From the NCBI RefSeq assembly GCF_003369915.1, contig NC_046675.1, forward strand, positions 21,700,001-21,764,000: 64,000 bases of DNA. Direction: 5' to 3'. How positions within the stretch are numbered: position 1 is the first letter of the stretch; every line of letters starts with the position of its first letter. The notes beneath the pieces are model-generated. The model had not been told where the DNA came from. It saw only the letters and a program-made list of their open reading frames with translations, and did no database searches. Shown one piece after another: positions 36,831-51,188 of the stretch. This DNA comes from Drosophila miranda. Taxonomy: Eukaryota; Arthropoda; Insecta; Diptera; Drosophilidae. The translations under genes and the position numbers were made by a program.

Positions 36831-38176
36831 GCAAAGTCAAATGCTTTGGTCCTCTTTCCTTTGTTTACGCAAGATTTGTTGCCATTTACGGGGCTTAATC
36901 CGGGGGATTTCTAGGGTAACCGCCTACCCCAGGATCTAGGATATCCAAGACCCGAGCACGAAAAGGTTTTTGACTCTGTGGCAGCTTAGGCTCCGTTTAG
37001 TGCTAATGAATAATGCTAAAAAGTCATTAATTAATTGAAATTTCATTACAGGACAGGACGCACATTGACAGAGGCAGAGGGAGAGAGAGAGAGAGAGAGT
37101 CATCTGGCAGAAGTACCCCCCGCTCATACCATTACTCAGCAGTCCTTACCCAGGGGGCTTATGCTGAATCATCATCATCATCACGCGGAAAAGTGGAGCA
37201 GAAGAAGGCTTACGGAACTGGCGCCTAACTGTAGAAGGAAGACTTTACAAACAAATTACTGCCGACTGCCGACTGTCGACTGGCGACTGGCTGGGGTCGA
37301 AGGGCTTACGAGAAGGCCACTACTGACGAGCCAAGGAATCAGCAACCTGATTGATTTCAGTGCAAACAAAAGACCGCTACCGTACACCAAATCTATCATT
37401 CATTAAATGTGTTTTCTTGTCTATCCAATTTTCAGTATATTTTTATCACACAAGAAAGTGCCATAATCCGCGAGCAATCAATTAGATACATGGAACACTA
37501 AGCACACCACGAAAGACAGAAGACAGAAGACACCGGGAACCCAGGCAGAGATACTATTACTTGAACGAACTATCAGTGCGGTCTTATCTTATCGCCGCGT
37601 CTTCCGATAAGGAATGGAATTACTTTCTGTATTCATTCTTTTTGGGTCTGTGTCGCCTAATCTTGTACGCCATCCACCTGGTCACCATTCGTTGGGGGCC
37701 TAGTCTCAGTTTGGGTTTGGCAGCGAGAGTGAAGAGACGGCGGTTGCCGGCTCACGGGTGCCGTTTCGTGACTCTGGACACGGACATCGACATCGACACG
37801 GACCTCGAACATGCCTCGGGTTTAATTGGCCGGCAACAGTGAGCTTTGTAATCACCTTTATGGGTCATTTCATAATTTCGCCAGGCGACGGCGATGGCGA
37901 TGGCGACGTTGGCAACAATGAAAGGAAACGGCGGTTGCCGTCGCATCACGTGTGGCACGATAAATATAATTTGGTCTAGGCGCATGTAATTTGTTCCTTC
38001 ACGGCGTAACTCCCCAACGAAATTATACCCCCTCACAAAACCTAGCATATAAAATATTTATTAATATTTTCACTTTTTTTCCAGTCCTGATTGCTCACCT
38101 CTTGGCGCCTTCGGGCATGGCACCGGGCTCCACACCCCGTCCTCTGCAGGCAGTTTTTTTGGCTCTCAAGTTTGCT

Positions 38177-38253
38177 CCACGTCTACCCTGTAGATCCGAA
38201 TTTGTTTTACATTAGCTTTAAGGACAAATTCGGTTCTAGAGAGGTTTGTGTGG
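38177..38253 (+). ncRNA. mir-10: mir-10 microRNA hairpin
   Basis: A 77-nt hairpin. The 5p arm ACCCTGTAGATCCGAATTTG (extending to 38207) starts at 38185 and is the miR-10-5p sequence. The 3p arm CAAATTCGGTTCTAGAGAGG (to 38247) starts at 38225 and equals the Drosophila miR-10-3p sequence as I know it. The arms pair along their length around a short loop (TTACATTAGCTTTAAGGA) that appears to differ slightly from the D. melanogaster loop. mir-10 sits between the Scr and Dfd orthologues in insects, so position supports identity. It is on the same strand as both Hox genes here and lies about 13 kb upstream of the Dfd start. Its primary transcript promoter is not visible to me. Confidence 0.97.
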
Positions 38254-41200
38254 TTCAATGTACAACGAAAACAGATAGTTATTAAAGTGAAAAGTGATAA
38301 AGTGCAAGTTTTGTTAAATTAAGTTCATTTTTCTTAGATATATTTAAGAATTTACTGATGTATAAATTGTAATATTAGATATAAACTTATTTTGGCTTAA
38401 ATGGTAGAAACATTAGCAATATTTAGGAATATACTTCATCAATTATATTCACTCTTTTGTTTAATGTATTTTTTGTTAAACATAATTATTATAAACTAAA
38501 TGACATAATTTGTTGATAAAGATAATGTCTTAATTGAAATTGACAAGGTTTTTCTAAGGATTGCCCCTTTCAAATCTTAAGAACTGCAGAAATGAGTCAC
38601 TCCAAGAGAATCCCCTTGAAATACTTTCCAAATTCTTTATTAAATTCTTGGTGCATGAATCGCTCTTTTGACATTATTTTGTTTGACTTTAATTGATATG
38701 CAAAACTTAAATTTAGCTTCTAGTATTTACTATCATTTATAAGGGTAAGGCAATGATCTAGAGTTAGTTTAAAAAGTCTGACCATAAAATGACATACCCT
38801 AAAGATACTTGGAAGTGAATTATTAAGATTGTCACACAATAAAACAGCATTAATTTCTAAGAAAAATAATGTTAATGGGCACAATAAAGGACTCAGGTCA
38901 CTAACAGTTCCAATATATCAATATATTTTTTATATTTCAGTACTCAAACTGGAACAAGGGTATCACAAGTATGTTCAGAAATCAATTCCATCAATTGGCC
39001 TTCGGGTCACACTTGTCCACAAAAGTATTTGCCTTTCAATTGAATCAAGTATCACACATTTCAAAACTTCTTCACCCACCGGACATGGGACATTTGCTAC
39101 TGTTGTTGTTTGTACATCCTTTCGATTCTTTTGCCTTCATTTGTATTCCTGCTGACTTCAATTTATTCGATGTGTTGCATGAAATTTACATTCTCCAAAT
39201 TTTGCATACAAATTGCTATTACAATTTGGCCAAAAGGAGTGTAGTGCGGGGGAACACCCTCTATATGGGGTGTGTGCTTCGCCTGAACAAGACATTTGGG
39301 TCAAGTGGTTTGTGGGGCGTCGCTTTCTGGGGGGAGTCGTGAAGGCGGAGAGGGTGTGCTGTTTGGTTGCTGAGAATCGGCAAAGTTGCAGTTTTGTGCA
39401 AATGGCTATGCACTTTTACCCAATTTGCATATGGCTACGACGCCACTTGAATCACATCCGTCGCCGCCCATTATGCCAGGATACCTTTTTTGTTCTCCAA
39501 GAGATTTCCCACCCTCTAGATTATCCAATAAAAACCCCCAACCAATTGATATTGTCGTGCCAGTCCTTGGGGAATTTTCTTTACTGTCTTCTTAACCTAA
39601 TTAAGAAATTGGAAAATATCATTACTCATGTCTGTGCATGATTATAACTATTTGATAAGGTTCGATATAATAAAAGTACTTCTTCTGTGGCGGAAGATAT
39701 CTAATAAATGATAAGGCCTCCAAACGATAAGAACGACAATGTATTTGTAATTTCTATAAATATATGGAAAAGGAATGTTGAACTATATGAATATTAGGGA
39801 GATAGAGAAATGGAATCAATAGAGATTAATAAATTAAATGATATAACAACAAATATTAGCTGATAATAAATTTAATGACTAATATAACAAATATTGCTCT
39901 TTCATTGCTGATAATTCGGTTTATCGTGTGAGCTCCCTAGTCGAGTTTTTAGTGGTATAACTTACTGGGGGTCTAATTAAAATTATCTTAGATGATGGCT
40001 GGAAAAAGAAGCTGGAAAACATATAAGCTATTTAAAATAACAAATGTTTATGATGTATCGGAAATTCTCGAAATGAAGATTCGTTAAAGATATATTCGTA
40101 ATAAGTTGGTATGGGAAAACCTAAGCTATATAAAATTGTAATAGCTAGCGCTACAGGAAATTATAGATAGTATGGTGGTCCACTGTATTACAAATTACAA
40201 ATTTCTTCCTTAGATATCTAGATATTCTTGAAATATGTATCCTCTTTCAAAATGTTTTCCATTCCATTCGTTTCAGTTGCTTACATTTCCCCTCTGCAAG
40301 AAAGAGACAACTGTACGAACTAGAGCGAAGCAGCTTTTGTATAATGTGGTTTGTGTCTATGCTAGGCCATGTGGAACGCATTGCTACCCGCCGAAAGACG
40401 GAGCTGTATAATAAAGACTGTAAATGTATATGTAAATGTACTGTAAAATGTAATAAATTGGCCACTTTATATTATATTATCAATATTTATTAAATTATTA
40501 AAAATAAATTAAGCGGAGCGCTAGCATCGAGGACAAAGACAAAAAAAATTAGTAAAATCGTTCAATACACAACAACTTTCAAGTCGAATGCAACACTCGT
40601 TTAAATAAATGTACAATTTCAAATAAAGAAAATAATTTTCCTTGGACTGCCTAAACCGTGCAAAACATCTACCATCTCTCCCCCTGACGATGGCCATTTT
40701 TTAGGATTCCCCACCATCCCATCCTAAAAGTCGGTGAAATGGAGTTTGGAAGCAGCGGAAACATTTGGTTGGGTAGTGCGAACATCTTGAAAACCTGTCA
40801 GTCAAACGTGATGAAGGTTTCTACGCATTTTGCCTTTTAAATGTTTTTTCCCCTCTCTCTTTCATTCTTTGTGAGCTCTGTTCTTTCTGTCCGCTGTTTT
40901 GGGCCATGCCTCCTCCGCTGTCCGCTGTTCTGGGCCATCCTCCTTCGCTTCACGGACTTAAGACCAATTTTAAAATTATCTGTAGGTAGAATGGAGAAGG
41001 AAATGCTCCTGCTGCTGCTGCTGCTGGTGTCCGAATCGAATCGAATCATTTTTCTAGTTTTAAGACGTTAAACTCGACACTTTAAACAGCAGTATCCACC
41101 CCCTGGAAAAATAAAAGGAAATGGTGCGAGCCAAGGATCCATTTTGGGCTGGGAATTTCTCTCGATTTTCAGAGCAATGGCCACGGGGCCAGTCTCTGTT

Positions 41201-44200
41201 TCTGTTGTGTGGAATGCCAAACAGATTTACTTGTGTGTCCAGAGTCCAGAGCGGACATGTGTCACGTCCTCCATCAGTTTCTACCCCAAAAAGGCAACCG
41301 TTCCACCCTCCCCATCAGTAGTCCCCCTTCAACAGCTGCTTAAGCGGCTAATAACGAATGGACATTGGTCAAAACTCAAGAAGTAGCAGAAATTAGTCTA
41401 CGTGGGGAGTCCTTCCCCCCAGTTTTCCCTTTTAATTACTTGGAATATCAACACTTTGTCAAAGTGTCTCTCATTCATTAAGGTGTGTATGGAAGGTTTC
41501 CCTCCTTTTAATTGTCAGTTCTTATGGGCTGCAGTATTGGGGATTGGGTTGATGGGTTGGGCTGGGTGTTTTCTCCTGGGATAATTACTTTCTTTCTGTT
41601 CTTTTATTCATGAGCTGTACTCGTGCCCATAAGCATTTGTTTTCGTTTAATGGATTCCATTTGAGAAGTCTCTAAGTTAAGGTGGTGCGGTGTGATGTGG
41701 CCCTCAATCACACACATTTGATTTGCTAATGTGAGGGGGAAAGAATCCAGGCATGTGGGAAAAGGATATTGGAAATATTCCATTGAACATAAGAACGTTT
41801 AGGGAAGAGGTTTCCATATGAGAAAAAGTCCATCTCCTTTGAACAGAGAAAGGATTGAAGGAGTAAAATTTATAGCGTAGGACTACTAAACATCCACAGA
41901 TAAATAGTTGTTGAAAATTATCTATGGAACCAAGAACATTTGTATGCCCTGAGGTACATTTATACAGTCTTAAAGAGACACTAATATTTCAGAGATCTCA
42001 TTGTCTCATTAGCATAATTCAATTCTTCAGTCAATCAATCATTATTCTAAGAAAGATCCCTTTCATTTTGATCATTTTTCAATGCCTAAAATCAAGATTA
42101 TTTTGTAAGTCTTTCGGAGCTTAAAGTTTCTAAAGTTGAAGAATTCATCAGCTGGAACCTCTCTCAGGCTGAACTAAGGAACATGCCTTGCAATCTCCTT
42201 AAATTTGGCAAGTTTTCGACCCATTCCCTGCCACATTCCTACCCAAATCGAAGAATTTAAAACTTGGCAATGCATTGTTTCCTCTTGAAAACTCACTTTA
42301 GGCTAAAATTGGACTAGCTAGTCCTTCTCCCATATCCCCTTTGCCACTGCCACCTCCTGCTGCCGTGCTGTCCAGGTCGCCTGCCGCAAAAATAGAATGG
42401 AAGCGATGAAGACGAGGCGGATTATGTGCCCAAGTGTAACTAAAGAGAATAAGGGCGAAAAATCAACGAATCATTAATCAATCCTTTCATGATGTGACGC
42501 GGTGCGTGTCCTTTTATGTGTCAAAAAAAACGAAAGAGAAAGAAAATCCAACAAAACAACAAAAAATAAAGTGGGAGAAAACCAAAACAGGCAGGAGAAA
42601 GCGAAAAGAGAGCAGCGGGAAAGGGAGAGGGAGAGACGACTCAAAAAGAAAAGTATCTTTTTGCACGAGTTTGACTGACAGATACGGAGGCAGCGCGCGA
42701 CGTCCAAGTGGATGAACAGGATATACAGGATCAGGGATGGCAGCGAGAAAAAGAAATGGAAAGAAAGTAAGGAATAAAAATGGCGACAATGTTTGCCCAA
42801 GGCCCGGGACTGGGTCCCATTTACATTTTGAGGTCGCGTTGATTAGCTGTGAGTGCGAGTGACAAGGTTTCCCTTTCCCCCTATGGAAACCCCACTCTGA
42901 TAAGTTCCCAGAGTGAGAGCCCAACCCCAGAGATCCCCAAGCCCTGAGCCTTCGATAAGAAATGAAATTAAAATCGTAAAAGGGAAAGGCGGGAATATAT
43001 TGCGATGATTATAATGGTGGTTGGGTACCCTGAAGAAGTCGACTCCTTGTATCCCACCAGTCTTTATCCAAAAAAAGCTTAATTTTCTAGTTATTCTGAT
43101 CATTCAAGGTCTCTAAAGATCTTCCTAGATCGAGAGATTCATTGATATATCACAAACTCCATTAGCAAACCAAAAGAAAGAGTAAACAAAAGCGAAACAG
43201 GAACCTTCCACACACCAAGACCGAGCTTCACTTGTCTGTCAACTTGGTGGCTTATATATTTTTGGGTGCTAGGGGAGTGGAGGTCATGTGGTTGCCATTG
43301 AGCCATGAGTGATGGTCAGAGAAAGAGAGATGGTCTCCCATGCTACCAGACACCCATCCAGACAGACAGATAGAAGATACGAGTATGCATGCAATGCTAA
43401 GCAGATGCCCAAATGCAGATGCATCTTTTGTGGAAAACGAAATCGTAATCTTTACTATCTCCTCGTGTGTCGGGTAAAAGTCTTTCTCTCACGTGTCGCT
43501 GCCGTACGCACGTCACGTTTGTTGGGTACGGAAAAGTGACAGTTTGCCAGGAAAAACAACGAGACGAGAGACAGCAAAAGAAAGATGGTGAAATCTAAAA
43601 TCAAACAGACGACGGACATGCAGGCGGTCTGTCGTGTCGAAAGAGAGAGAGAGAGGAGAAAGGAACCGCCGGAGAGTAGTCGGACCTACACCAATGCGTG
43701 AATATGGAGCACATCATTAATTATTCCCAGGGGACTGGGACTGTGCCCGAGCATCCTGAGCCGATTTATCTGACATTTTCGTATTGAAAAGTTTCTACTT
43801 CTTCTTTCGTTTTTGCTCTTCCTGTGGATTTCTTCACAAAAAAAATTAAAGACCCAAAGAATTTCTCTCGCTTGGGTTTCCCTTTCGACTTGCGATCATT
43901 TGTTTTCCAGGCGACACATGCTTGGACCCTGGTCCCTGGAACCTCTCTCTCACAAGCACTTATAAAAGTTACACCCTCGTCGATCCGTAAAGAATAAAAA
44001 ATCTTTGGCCAAAAGGGAGATCAATTCGATTTGGTGATGGGTTTTGGGTTGTTTCAGTGCGCAGATCTACGGAGATCCTCGGGGTAATTGAGATGTCCTA
44101 AAATATAATAGACTATGAGGACTCCGTTCCTCTATTTAAATGTTCCCTTTTTTGATGAGATTTCTATAAAAATGATATGATCGTAGATCTTATCCTATGG

Positions 44201-47200
44201 AGGCGGTGAGATTGATGGACTTTTCAGATACAGCATTATTCATTAAGTAAGAGAATCTTTCCAGATTACCGTAAAGGAATATCTATATCTATATGTTACT
44301 CATATCTGCGCGAGCAAAGCGAGTGAGCACCTTGCTCCCTAGTGCTTTAAGAAAAAATCAGTAAATATTCCTCAATATTATTTAGGAGTAACTATGACAT
44401 TTAATTTTTAGATAATTACAGTTTTACTTTGTCTAATTTTTTGCTGTGAATATTTCATTGGAATAGCAAATACTATATTTTTAAAGCCAATAAAAACAAA
44501 AATCCAAAGGCGCTTTTATACTAACAAAAGGCAAAATTCAATAAAAAGTATTTGGATTTGTATTTAAATAGAGTATTGCAAAGGCATTACATTAGGTGCA
44601 TCTTTGCAACTATTCACGTAGATCCGTAGATCCGAATAATTATTAAAGATTCTTGGTATTCTCTTATTCACTTATTTTTTAGGTCCTTTTTTGTAGATGA
44701 AGAAGTTCAAAGTACACAAAAAAGTCTGTATTTTGGGCAACTTTTGATGATGTCATAGTTTTTGTTTCTTAATCTTAGCAAAAGTTACTTCTAACCAGCA
44801 AAAGACATCATGTAATAATCGTTTCCTTCCACTGAACAAACCTAGAACGACCCAGCCTCTTTGCCAAGAGTGTAAGCCACTTCAATGGAAAACTGTTCAA
44901 GCCTTCGTTTCGTGACTTGGAAAAAAGTGAGTTGGAAAAACTGCAACTTGGGCATCAGACAATTAGGCATTGTTCATTAATTAAAGCGTTCGTTCGCTGG
45001 AGAACTGCAATTGCTATACGAATCGCGAATGCGATTGTGTCTCTAATCTGAGCATTACACCAAAGTACTTATCGGTATGACAAGCCAAATGAATTGCTCA
45101 ATTGTGGGGATGGGGATGTTGAGCAAGATGAGAAGCCGAATGATAATTATGAGTCTTGAACTGAACCTGAACTTGATTGGAGTCGCTTGAGGAGGAGTAT
45201 GGAAGGGTGTGGGGTGTGTAGTGTGGGGTGTGGGGTGTGGGGTGTAGGGTGTAGGGAGTGCTAGCAAGTCGTGAACATATGCAGTCAATTAAATAAACAT
45301 TTATTAACCAAGCCACTGCACAAAAGCTGTTAACAAAGCCATTTGGCCGATTTCAAGTAAAATGAAAACGTTCTCTCTCTCCAAAAGGAACAACGACTGA
45401 GAGTGTGTCTCTCTGTAGAATGAGAAAAAAAGAAAACAGAGCTGTAATTGATGGTTTTGGCCAGGACTGTGACTGCTGCTTGCTGCAGTTGTTGACCAGC
45501 ATGGGAGCCCCACATGCACTTTCGTGGCGGCGGCTCTAACCGTCTCTTTCCTCCAGTTTCTGGCGTGGCCTCTGTCCCACTCGCTGGATTGGGATTTCAC
45601 GCATGGAACACACAGTCGGCGTCCCGTCTGGTCTCTGGTCGCTGGTACCCCGGTTCCCAATCGCATTCGAGTCCCTCCCGGGCTATACATAGTAAATTCG
45701 AATTGAATTTTGGCGGTGCGTTCATTAATCATTATTTCAATCATGAAACAAATGTGCTCTTTGGGTGCTGATGGTTGTTGTTGTTTCTTCTTGTGTTGTA
45801 TCTTGTGAAATTTTTTTTGTTGTTTCGTTTTTTCTGCCTGCCCCGCATCCCTAGGCCCCATCTCCGCATCTTCGATGCGCTTCAAAGATTGATAATCTCT
45901 GGGATATCTTTAAATTTAATTAGTCACATTCATAACAGACCGCCAGGCCTTACCAAATTACATGTTACAACAAAACCGAGCCTCGCTTTTAGCCATGTTT
46001 ATGCTCCTCCTCCCTTCTGGGCCACCTCTGGATCGCCTCTCTATATCTCCTCTGGATATTTTGTAGCTGCTCCCGATCCGTGCCGCCATATATGTGTGAG
46101 AAACAGAATTCCAGTTCTCTGGGATTCCAGTTTTCTACGGCTGCTGTTCAGTATATTTTGTGTAGCCCTTTAATGAAAAATCGCCGTTGTTACTAATTAT
46201 GATTGACACAGACGTAATTGGAAATTTGAGTAAAGCTTTGAGTAAAGGCCCATCCATCGGGGCTTCGGCAGCGGCATCGATCGGCGGTCTTCAAAAAGTT
46301 TCACTAAATTAAAGGTTTTCGGCTCGGACTAACCAAAAGAAAAACTTTCTTTGATGGATAAGCGCTCTAGTCTTTTGTATTTTCGGGGGGCCTTTTTGTA
46401 CCATTTTACACTCAAGCTGGGTTTTTGGAATGAGACGATATCTTAGGCTTGGTGTGAAGAATATTTAAAGAAAGTTGTGTAAATATTTTCACCAAGAGAA
46501 ACAGACTTCCTCTTGGCAAGAATTTGGGTCAATCAAGGGTGGATTAAGGCGGTTAAATTAATGAAGAATTTCTCTCAAATATTCTATAAAATATATGGTT
46601 TCTTTGATGTATTTCCGATTATTTCAAGAGTCGAATTTCCCTCTTGAAACGTCAAGAACATCCCTACAATTCCCTGATCATTAGATGAGTTTCAATATTG
46701 AATTAATTTCAGAATTTATTACTGTCATTTGCTAAATGATCCATAATTATCATGATCTTTAGAAAAATGCGAAATTCTAGTGAATAATTGTTCGCCTAAC
46801 TATTCATTTGATGTCTTAACTAATTACGAAATCGGGAATGACAATTTTTTCAGTTAAATTAAAAGATTTTAATGGAACTTTAAATGACTCAAACGAAAAC
46901 TTATAGAGTTACTTGGAAACCCAAGATCTTCTTCTCAATTTCTAAACTCCGTTTGGGTCTTGAGAAAACTCTAAGAACTTTGAAAAATAGGGGGGCTTTT
47001 AAACTGCCACCATCATTAAGCATAATTTGGCTGGAGATTTCCTAAGTTTTTGGAGCTAATGCGTGGCAATTACGGTTTCATCTTTTTTAACCAATTGGCG
47101 GCAAAAAGGCGATCTTTTGGCCTCGAGCCCTTGCCTGGTCCACATGCACCGGCTCTCCATTATGGTCTTGTGCAGTAAACGTAAAATCAATCAGAGATAA

Positions 47201-50200
47201 TCTGTCATGGATAATGGGTGCCTGTCGAATGACCAGTCTTCAGTCTACAGTCCTCGGTCTCCGGTTTCAGCTTCGATATTTGTGCCCCTAAAGCGTTTGA
47301 CTTCGACTCATTTAAGTGATTCGTGTAATTATTTTAAACAGCCGCAGTGTAAATTTCGTTAAACATTCATCTCCGCTGTGGATGGGACCCCATCTAGGCC
47401 CCGTTTTTGGTCATAATATGACAGGTAAACAGTTGAGACAGTTGATAAATGGCCAAAGAAACGCTTGAACCAGATATAATTGTTTGCAGGAGACGTCTCT
47501 TGGGGTCTAGACTCCATGCAAAACTTTCGATTCGACTTGTAAATTTGACTTTAATACCTATAAAAGTCAAATCGGTTAGAAGCTTTAATTTCTTAAGCTC
47601 CCAGAGATAAACACACACATACTCACGGGGGCTCGAGTCAGTCAGTCAGTCAATCATTAATCACTCAATCAATCATTTGGCAAGCGATTCCTTGGAGAAG
47701 AACCTTCATTGTCCTGTTGTTTTCGCTGGAAGCAGCAGGCGAAGGCTCCTCCTGGAGGTCTCTCCAGCTAATCAACATCCTGTGATGCGAATCCCATTCC
47801 CCCCTCGCCAGAGTCCATCTCTGGCTTAGGCCTCCTCGACTCCATCGACTTGTCAACATGTCGTTAACACAATTTCCATACCAGATTGATTGGAATGCCA
47901 GTCTCTAACTGAAGGCTGTCTAGGGGGGTGTTGTAAGTGTGGGCTGGGAGGAGGAATTGGGTTTAAATTTATTATGGAAATTAGTTTTAATGGAATTTTT
48001 GGGCAATAGCGTAGGAGATCTCTTCAAAGAGTAAAGAAATTGAAAAGATTTGTTCTTAGATGAGAGATGAAATTTTTCAGCTTATGGAAATGTCTTAGAA
48101 AACTCTTAAAATATTTATAAAACATACATTTTATTCCCCTATCCCTTCCCCTAACCTTAATTACACATATTAGTCGGTTAATCAGTGACTTGGTTGCCGC
48201 CCATTTTGCATAAAAAATACCTCATATTGGGGTTTCTTAAGTTTATATCAAAAACTTTTGATGGCTGGCTTAAAGAACCAAACAGAACAGAAAACAAAGA
48301 AACAAACCATATATGGGGGGTATATATATGTATATATTTGTGTGTATATATATTCGCATTGGTGGTCGTAATATGGCTGGGATGTGGATGTGGATGTTGC
48401 GATGGTGGTGGCATCATTAATCACATTTTCTGTGTTGCCTCGTGCAGCAAGTGAACTTCCTTTTGCCGCTGCCTGACAGTCGCAACTGATTGCTGGATCT
48501 GAATTGGGATTTTGGACTCAAATGCTCTGCACACACACACACACACAACCCTCCTTCAACCATCCTGGGCCATCCCATGCAATCCTCTTTCTTTGTATAC
48601 CATCCTTTTCCTTCCTTTGCCACTGACGCAAAGCTCTCAGAGAACTTCTTCTCCTCGTCTGTGTCTGAGTTTTGTTCCTTTGGCTCCCACATTGGATGGT
48701 CTTCCTTTCACCTTAAGCAGTTCTGTCAGAGTTGAGTAAATTCAATGTAGCAGCCACTAATGCGCTCGGGCTCAAAAGTTCCTCCAGTAGGAGTCTAAAG
48801 TAGGGAAAATAGGGAACAAACAAATGCTGAAGATGTTTTAAATGCAATTTTAAAGTATTTTTGGTTTATAAGTAGAAACATTCTCAATTATCTAGTGTCT
48901 TTTAAGAAGAAGAAGTACCTCTGATGGAGGGAAGTCTAATATTTCCAGTGTTTCTTAGCTTTGAATCTTTTTTAATTATCTCTTTTACTCTCCTTTATTC
49001 ACATCGACAGAAAAGTAAATAAAGATATCAATACTTTGATGAAATTAATGTTCGCAAATAAATAATAAAGATCATAATGAAAAACACACAATACTATTAG
49101 CTAACAAAAGTCTGCCGCTATTAGTATATGCATTCACTAGTCAATTAATTTGAACACTTTTGACTGCAAAATGAAGACCTAAGCCCACAGAAATTCATTC
49201 ATATATTCCACATGGCACGAACCACAAACTAAATTTAAGTTTTATACACTTAACGGCACCTAATGACGTTTTGATGGTGACCATCAAAATCGAATCAGTT
49301 GGAAGTCGATTAATTAGTGGCCATACTTCACAGTACACACACAGGGACGTGGACAACGATGGAGGAGGTGGTATATAGGTATATAGCACGTGGACCCAAT
49401 TGGGAGAGAGTAGGTAGATGGGATGGATGGAGGTGTTTGTTTCGTATCGTGGTTCAATTATTCGGCAATTAGGCAGCGACAGACGCGGCCACACATGGCA
49501 AAAGTGTGAGTCAAAGTGGTTTTCGTTTAAAAGTTAAAGGGGCAATGATTTAATGGATTTGGTGGAAAGTCGGAGAGCAAGTCTAAATATTTACAAAAAA
49601 CCATATTAAAGCGTTAAATATACGACCTTCTGTGGCATATACAACAATCATTCTATCGATTTTCCATGTTTTGTTCGCTTCATTTGAATATCTGCCCGTC
49701 ATGCTCATCTCAACAATGGAATCACGGTAGTAATGATAACAAACCCAAGCCCCCCCTTCCCAACGCTTCCTGAAGCACCCAGACAAACCACAACAATAAT
49801 CACATAGGAGAACATAATGCCAAAGTGATATTCGTTCGATGTTCAATTGAAATTATTGCAAGTCAGAGCCCCAGGTCTCACAACAGCCTCTCGGCCTCCT
49901 CTCAAGTCGGTAGCCGATTCCGTCAGAGAAATCAACATTCAAGGTACCTCTTTTTTCTCTCTTCTCTGATCGATACTTGCGGCCAAGAGTCTGCTGCTGC
50001 ATCTGTACATAAGAAGAGTACGTTCTGCAAGTGGAAAATAAATGGTCTGGTTCTGGTCCAGAGCAGCCACACACAGACAGAGTGTGCGGGATCGATGAAA
50101 GCCTAGTGAAAATGGGCGGTGCTTGGCATTCACTTTTCGAGCATGCGCCATGACTGTCAAATCACCAACACACACACACACACACACCCGCAGCAAAGAA

Positions 50201-50990
50201 CCAAAAATGTGTCCATGTGTGGCTGCACAGTCGATGCTGAATAAATAGGAACAGTGGTGGGTTACAGTGGTGGACAGGAAAGTGAGTATGGATGAGAACC
50301 TGGTGTTTCTCCTATCAAAATGGTGTAAAGCGAGATGGGAATGACTGTAATAATAGCAATAAAACTACGTGTTTAAATGAATTTAGTTTCTTAAAATTGT
50401 CCAAATTCCATGTTGGATATACAATTAAAAATATTCTCTATGGAAGAGCTGGAATTTTACTGAAAGTTTCGTCCATATTTATTTTTATATATGTACATAT
50501 GTATATATTTATATTTTTAGAAATTATTAGCACAGTTTTCTTATACACAAGATTGTAAATAGTCAATTAAAATTATTATGATACAAAATTCAAGTGATAA
50601 TATTTCATAAATAAATATCAAATAATATTAAAATGATCAATAACAATATGCATAATTTTTTTAAATATTTTTTGATATATCTGATATATTTAAATCTCTG
50701 AACCACAGCACTGTTTCACCAGTCTAAATATTCCACTCCGCCACTGTAATCCCATTCAATGGGTGTGACCAACAGTCATGCCATCTCGCTCGGACTTACA
50801 CATCCCTCTCTTTATCTTAACCACCAGAGAGAATGAGAGAAAGAATCCGAGTTGGTGGTGGAAAATGGCGTGAAACGAAGAGGAACCACAGCCATGGCTT
50901 CCACAAATGCCCACAGTGTCCGTGCCGAAACACTCCATGTGGGCCGGCCTTCGGTGTCTGTCTCTTAAACCAGTAAATCGGGTTTCGTCT
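38254..50990. other. mir-10 to Dfd spacer (Dfd upstream region)
   Basis: About 12.7 kb without a recognised gene. It contains four copies of TCATTAATCA (42471, 45722, 47654, 48414), an Exd/Hox-type composite site, in the 9 to 3 kb before the Dfd ATG. Dfd of D. melanogaster has an epidermal autoregulatory enhancer several kb upstream (recalled), so this is the best place for its counterpart. Other contents: CTG repeat near 41007, a G-rich tandem repeat at 45200-45257, CA repeats near 48533 and 50169. Open frames here show no recognisable domain. Confidence 0.5.
45200..45257 (+). repeat. G-rich GGGGTGT tandem repeat, potential G-quadruplex
   Basis: Seven or more G runs of three or four separated mostly by TGT or TGTA. 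This satisfies the usual G3+N1-7 quadruplex pattern on the + strand and looks telomere-like, but Drosophila telomeres do not use such repeats. The antisense open frame here (proline/threonine/histidine-rich) is an artefact of the repeat. Confidence 0.75.
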
Positions 50991-50997
50991 GGCGATG

Positions 50998-51070
50998 GAA
51001 TGGCGGTAAACAGAGAGGGATAGAGAGCGCGCGAGTGAGGGAGAGAGCGTGAGTGAGGGAGAGAAGACTG
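50998..51070. promoter_or_regulatory. Dfd: GAGA-rich region upstream of Dfd
   Basis: Multiple GAGAG and GTGAGGGAGAGAG units just upstream of the likely Dfd start site. GAGA factor commonly occupies paused, Hox-type promoters; inferred from motif density and position 450-530 bases before the ATG. Confidence 0.4.
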
Positions 51071-51188
51071 AAAAACGGAGACGGAAAACAGGTTCGCTTG
51101 CGCCGAGAGCTCGCCTGCTCGAACATAACAAAAGCACGGCTCGAATGGAACGGTTCTCCGACGTTCGCATAGCACTCGTGAGTCAGAG

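Larger units (their letters stand above)
28439..38176. other. Scr-Dfd spacer, tRNA cluster to mir-10
   Basis: Nearly 10 kb without a recognised protein gene. It contains CAGATA-type repeats near 28736-28790 and 34690, a GC-rich CCGGTCCGGGTCCGGTCCGG palindromic patch near 29210, GAGA tracts (about 30520, 31487, 32130, 34275, 36634, 37080), a polyC tract at 32485-32507 and a GATGAA/GATGAT repeat at 32988-33020. Open frames of 60-130 codons here show no recognisable domain. In other flies this kind of spacer holds Hox enhancers, Polycomb elements and the mir-10 primary transcript; which parts do so here cannot be read directly. Confidence 0.5.

Noticed and set aside
45055..45316. Pro/Thr/His-rich minus-strand open frames near 45.2 kb
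   Set aside because: Produced by the G-rich tandem repeat on the opposite strand.
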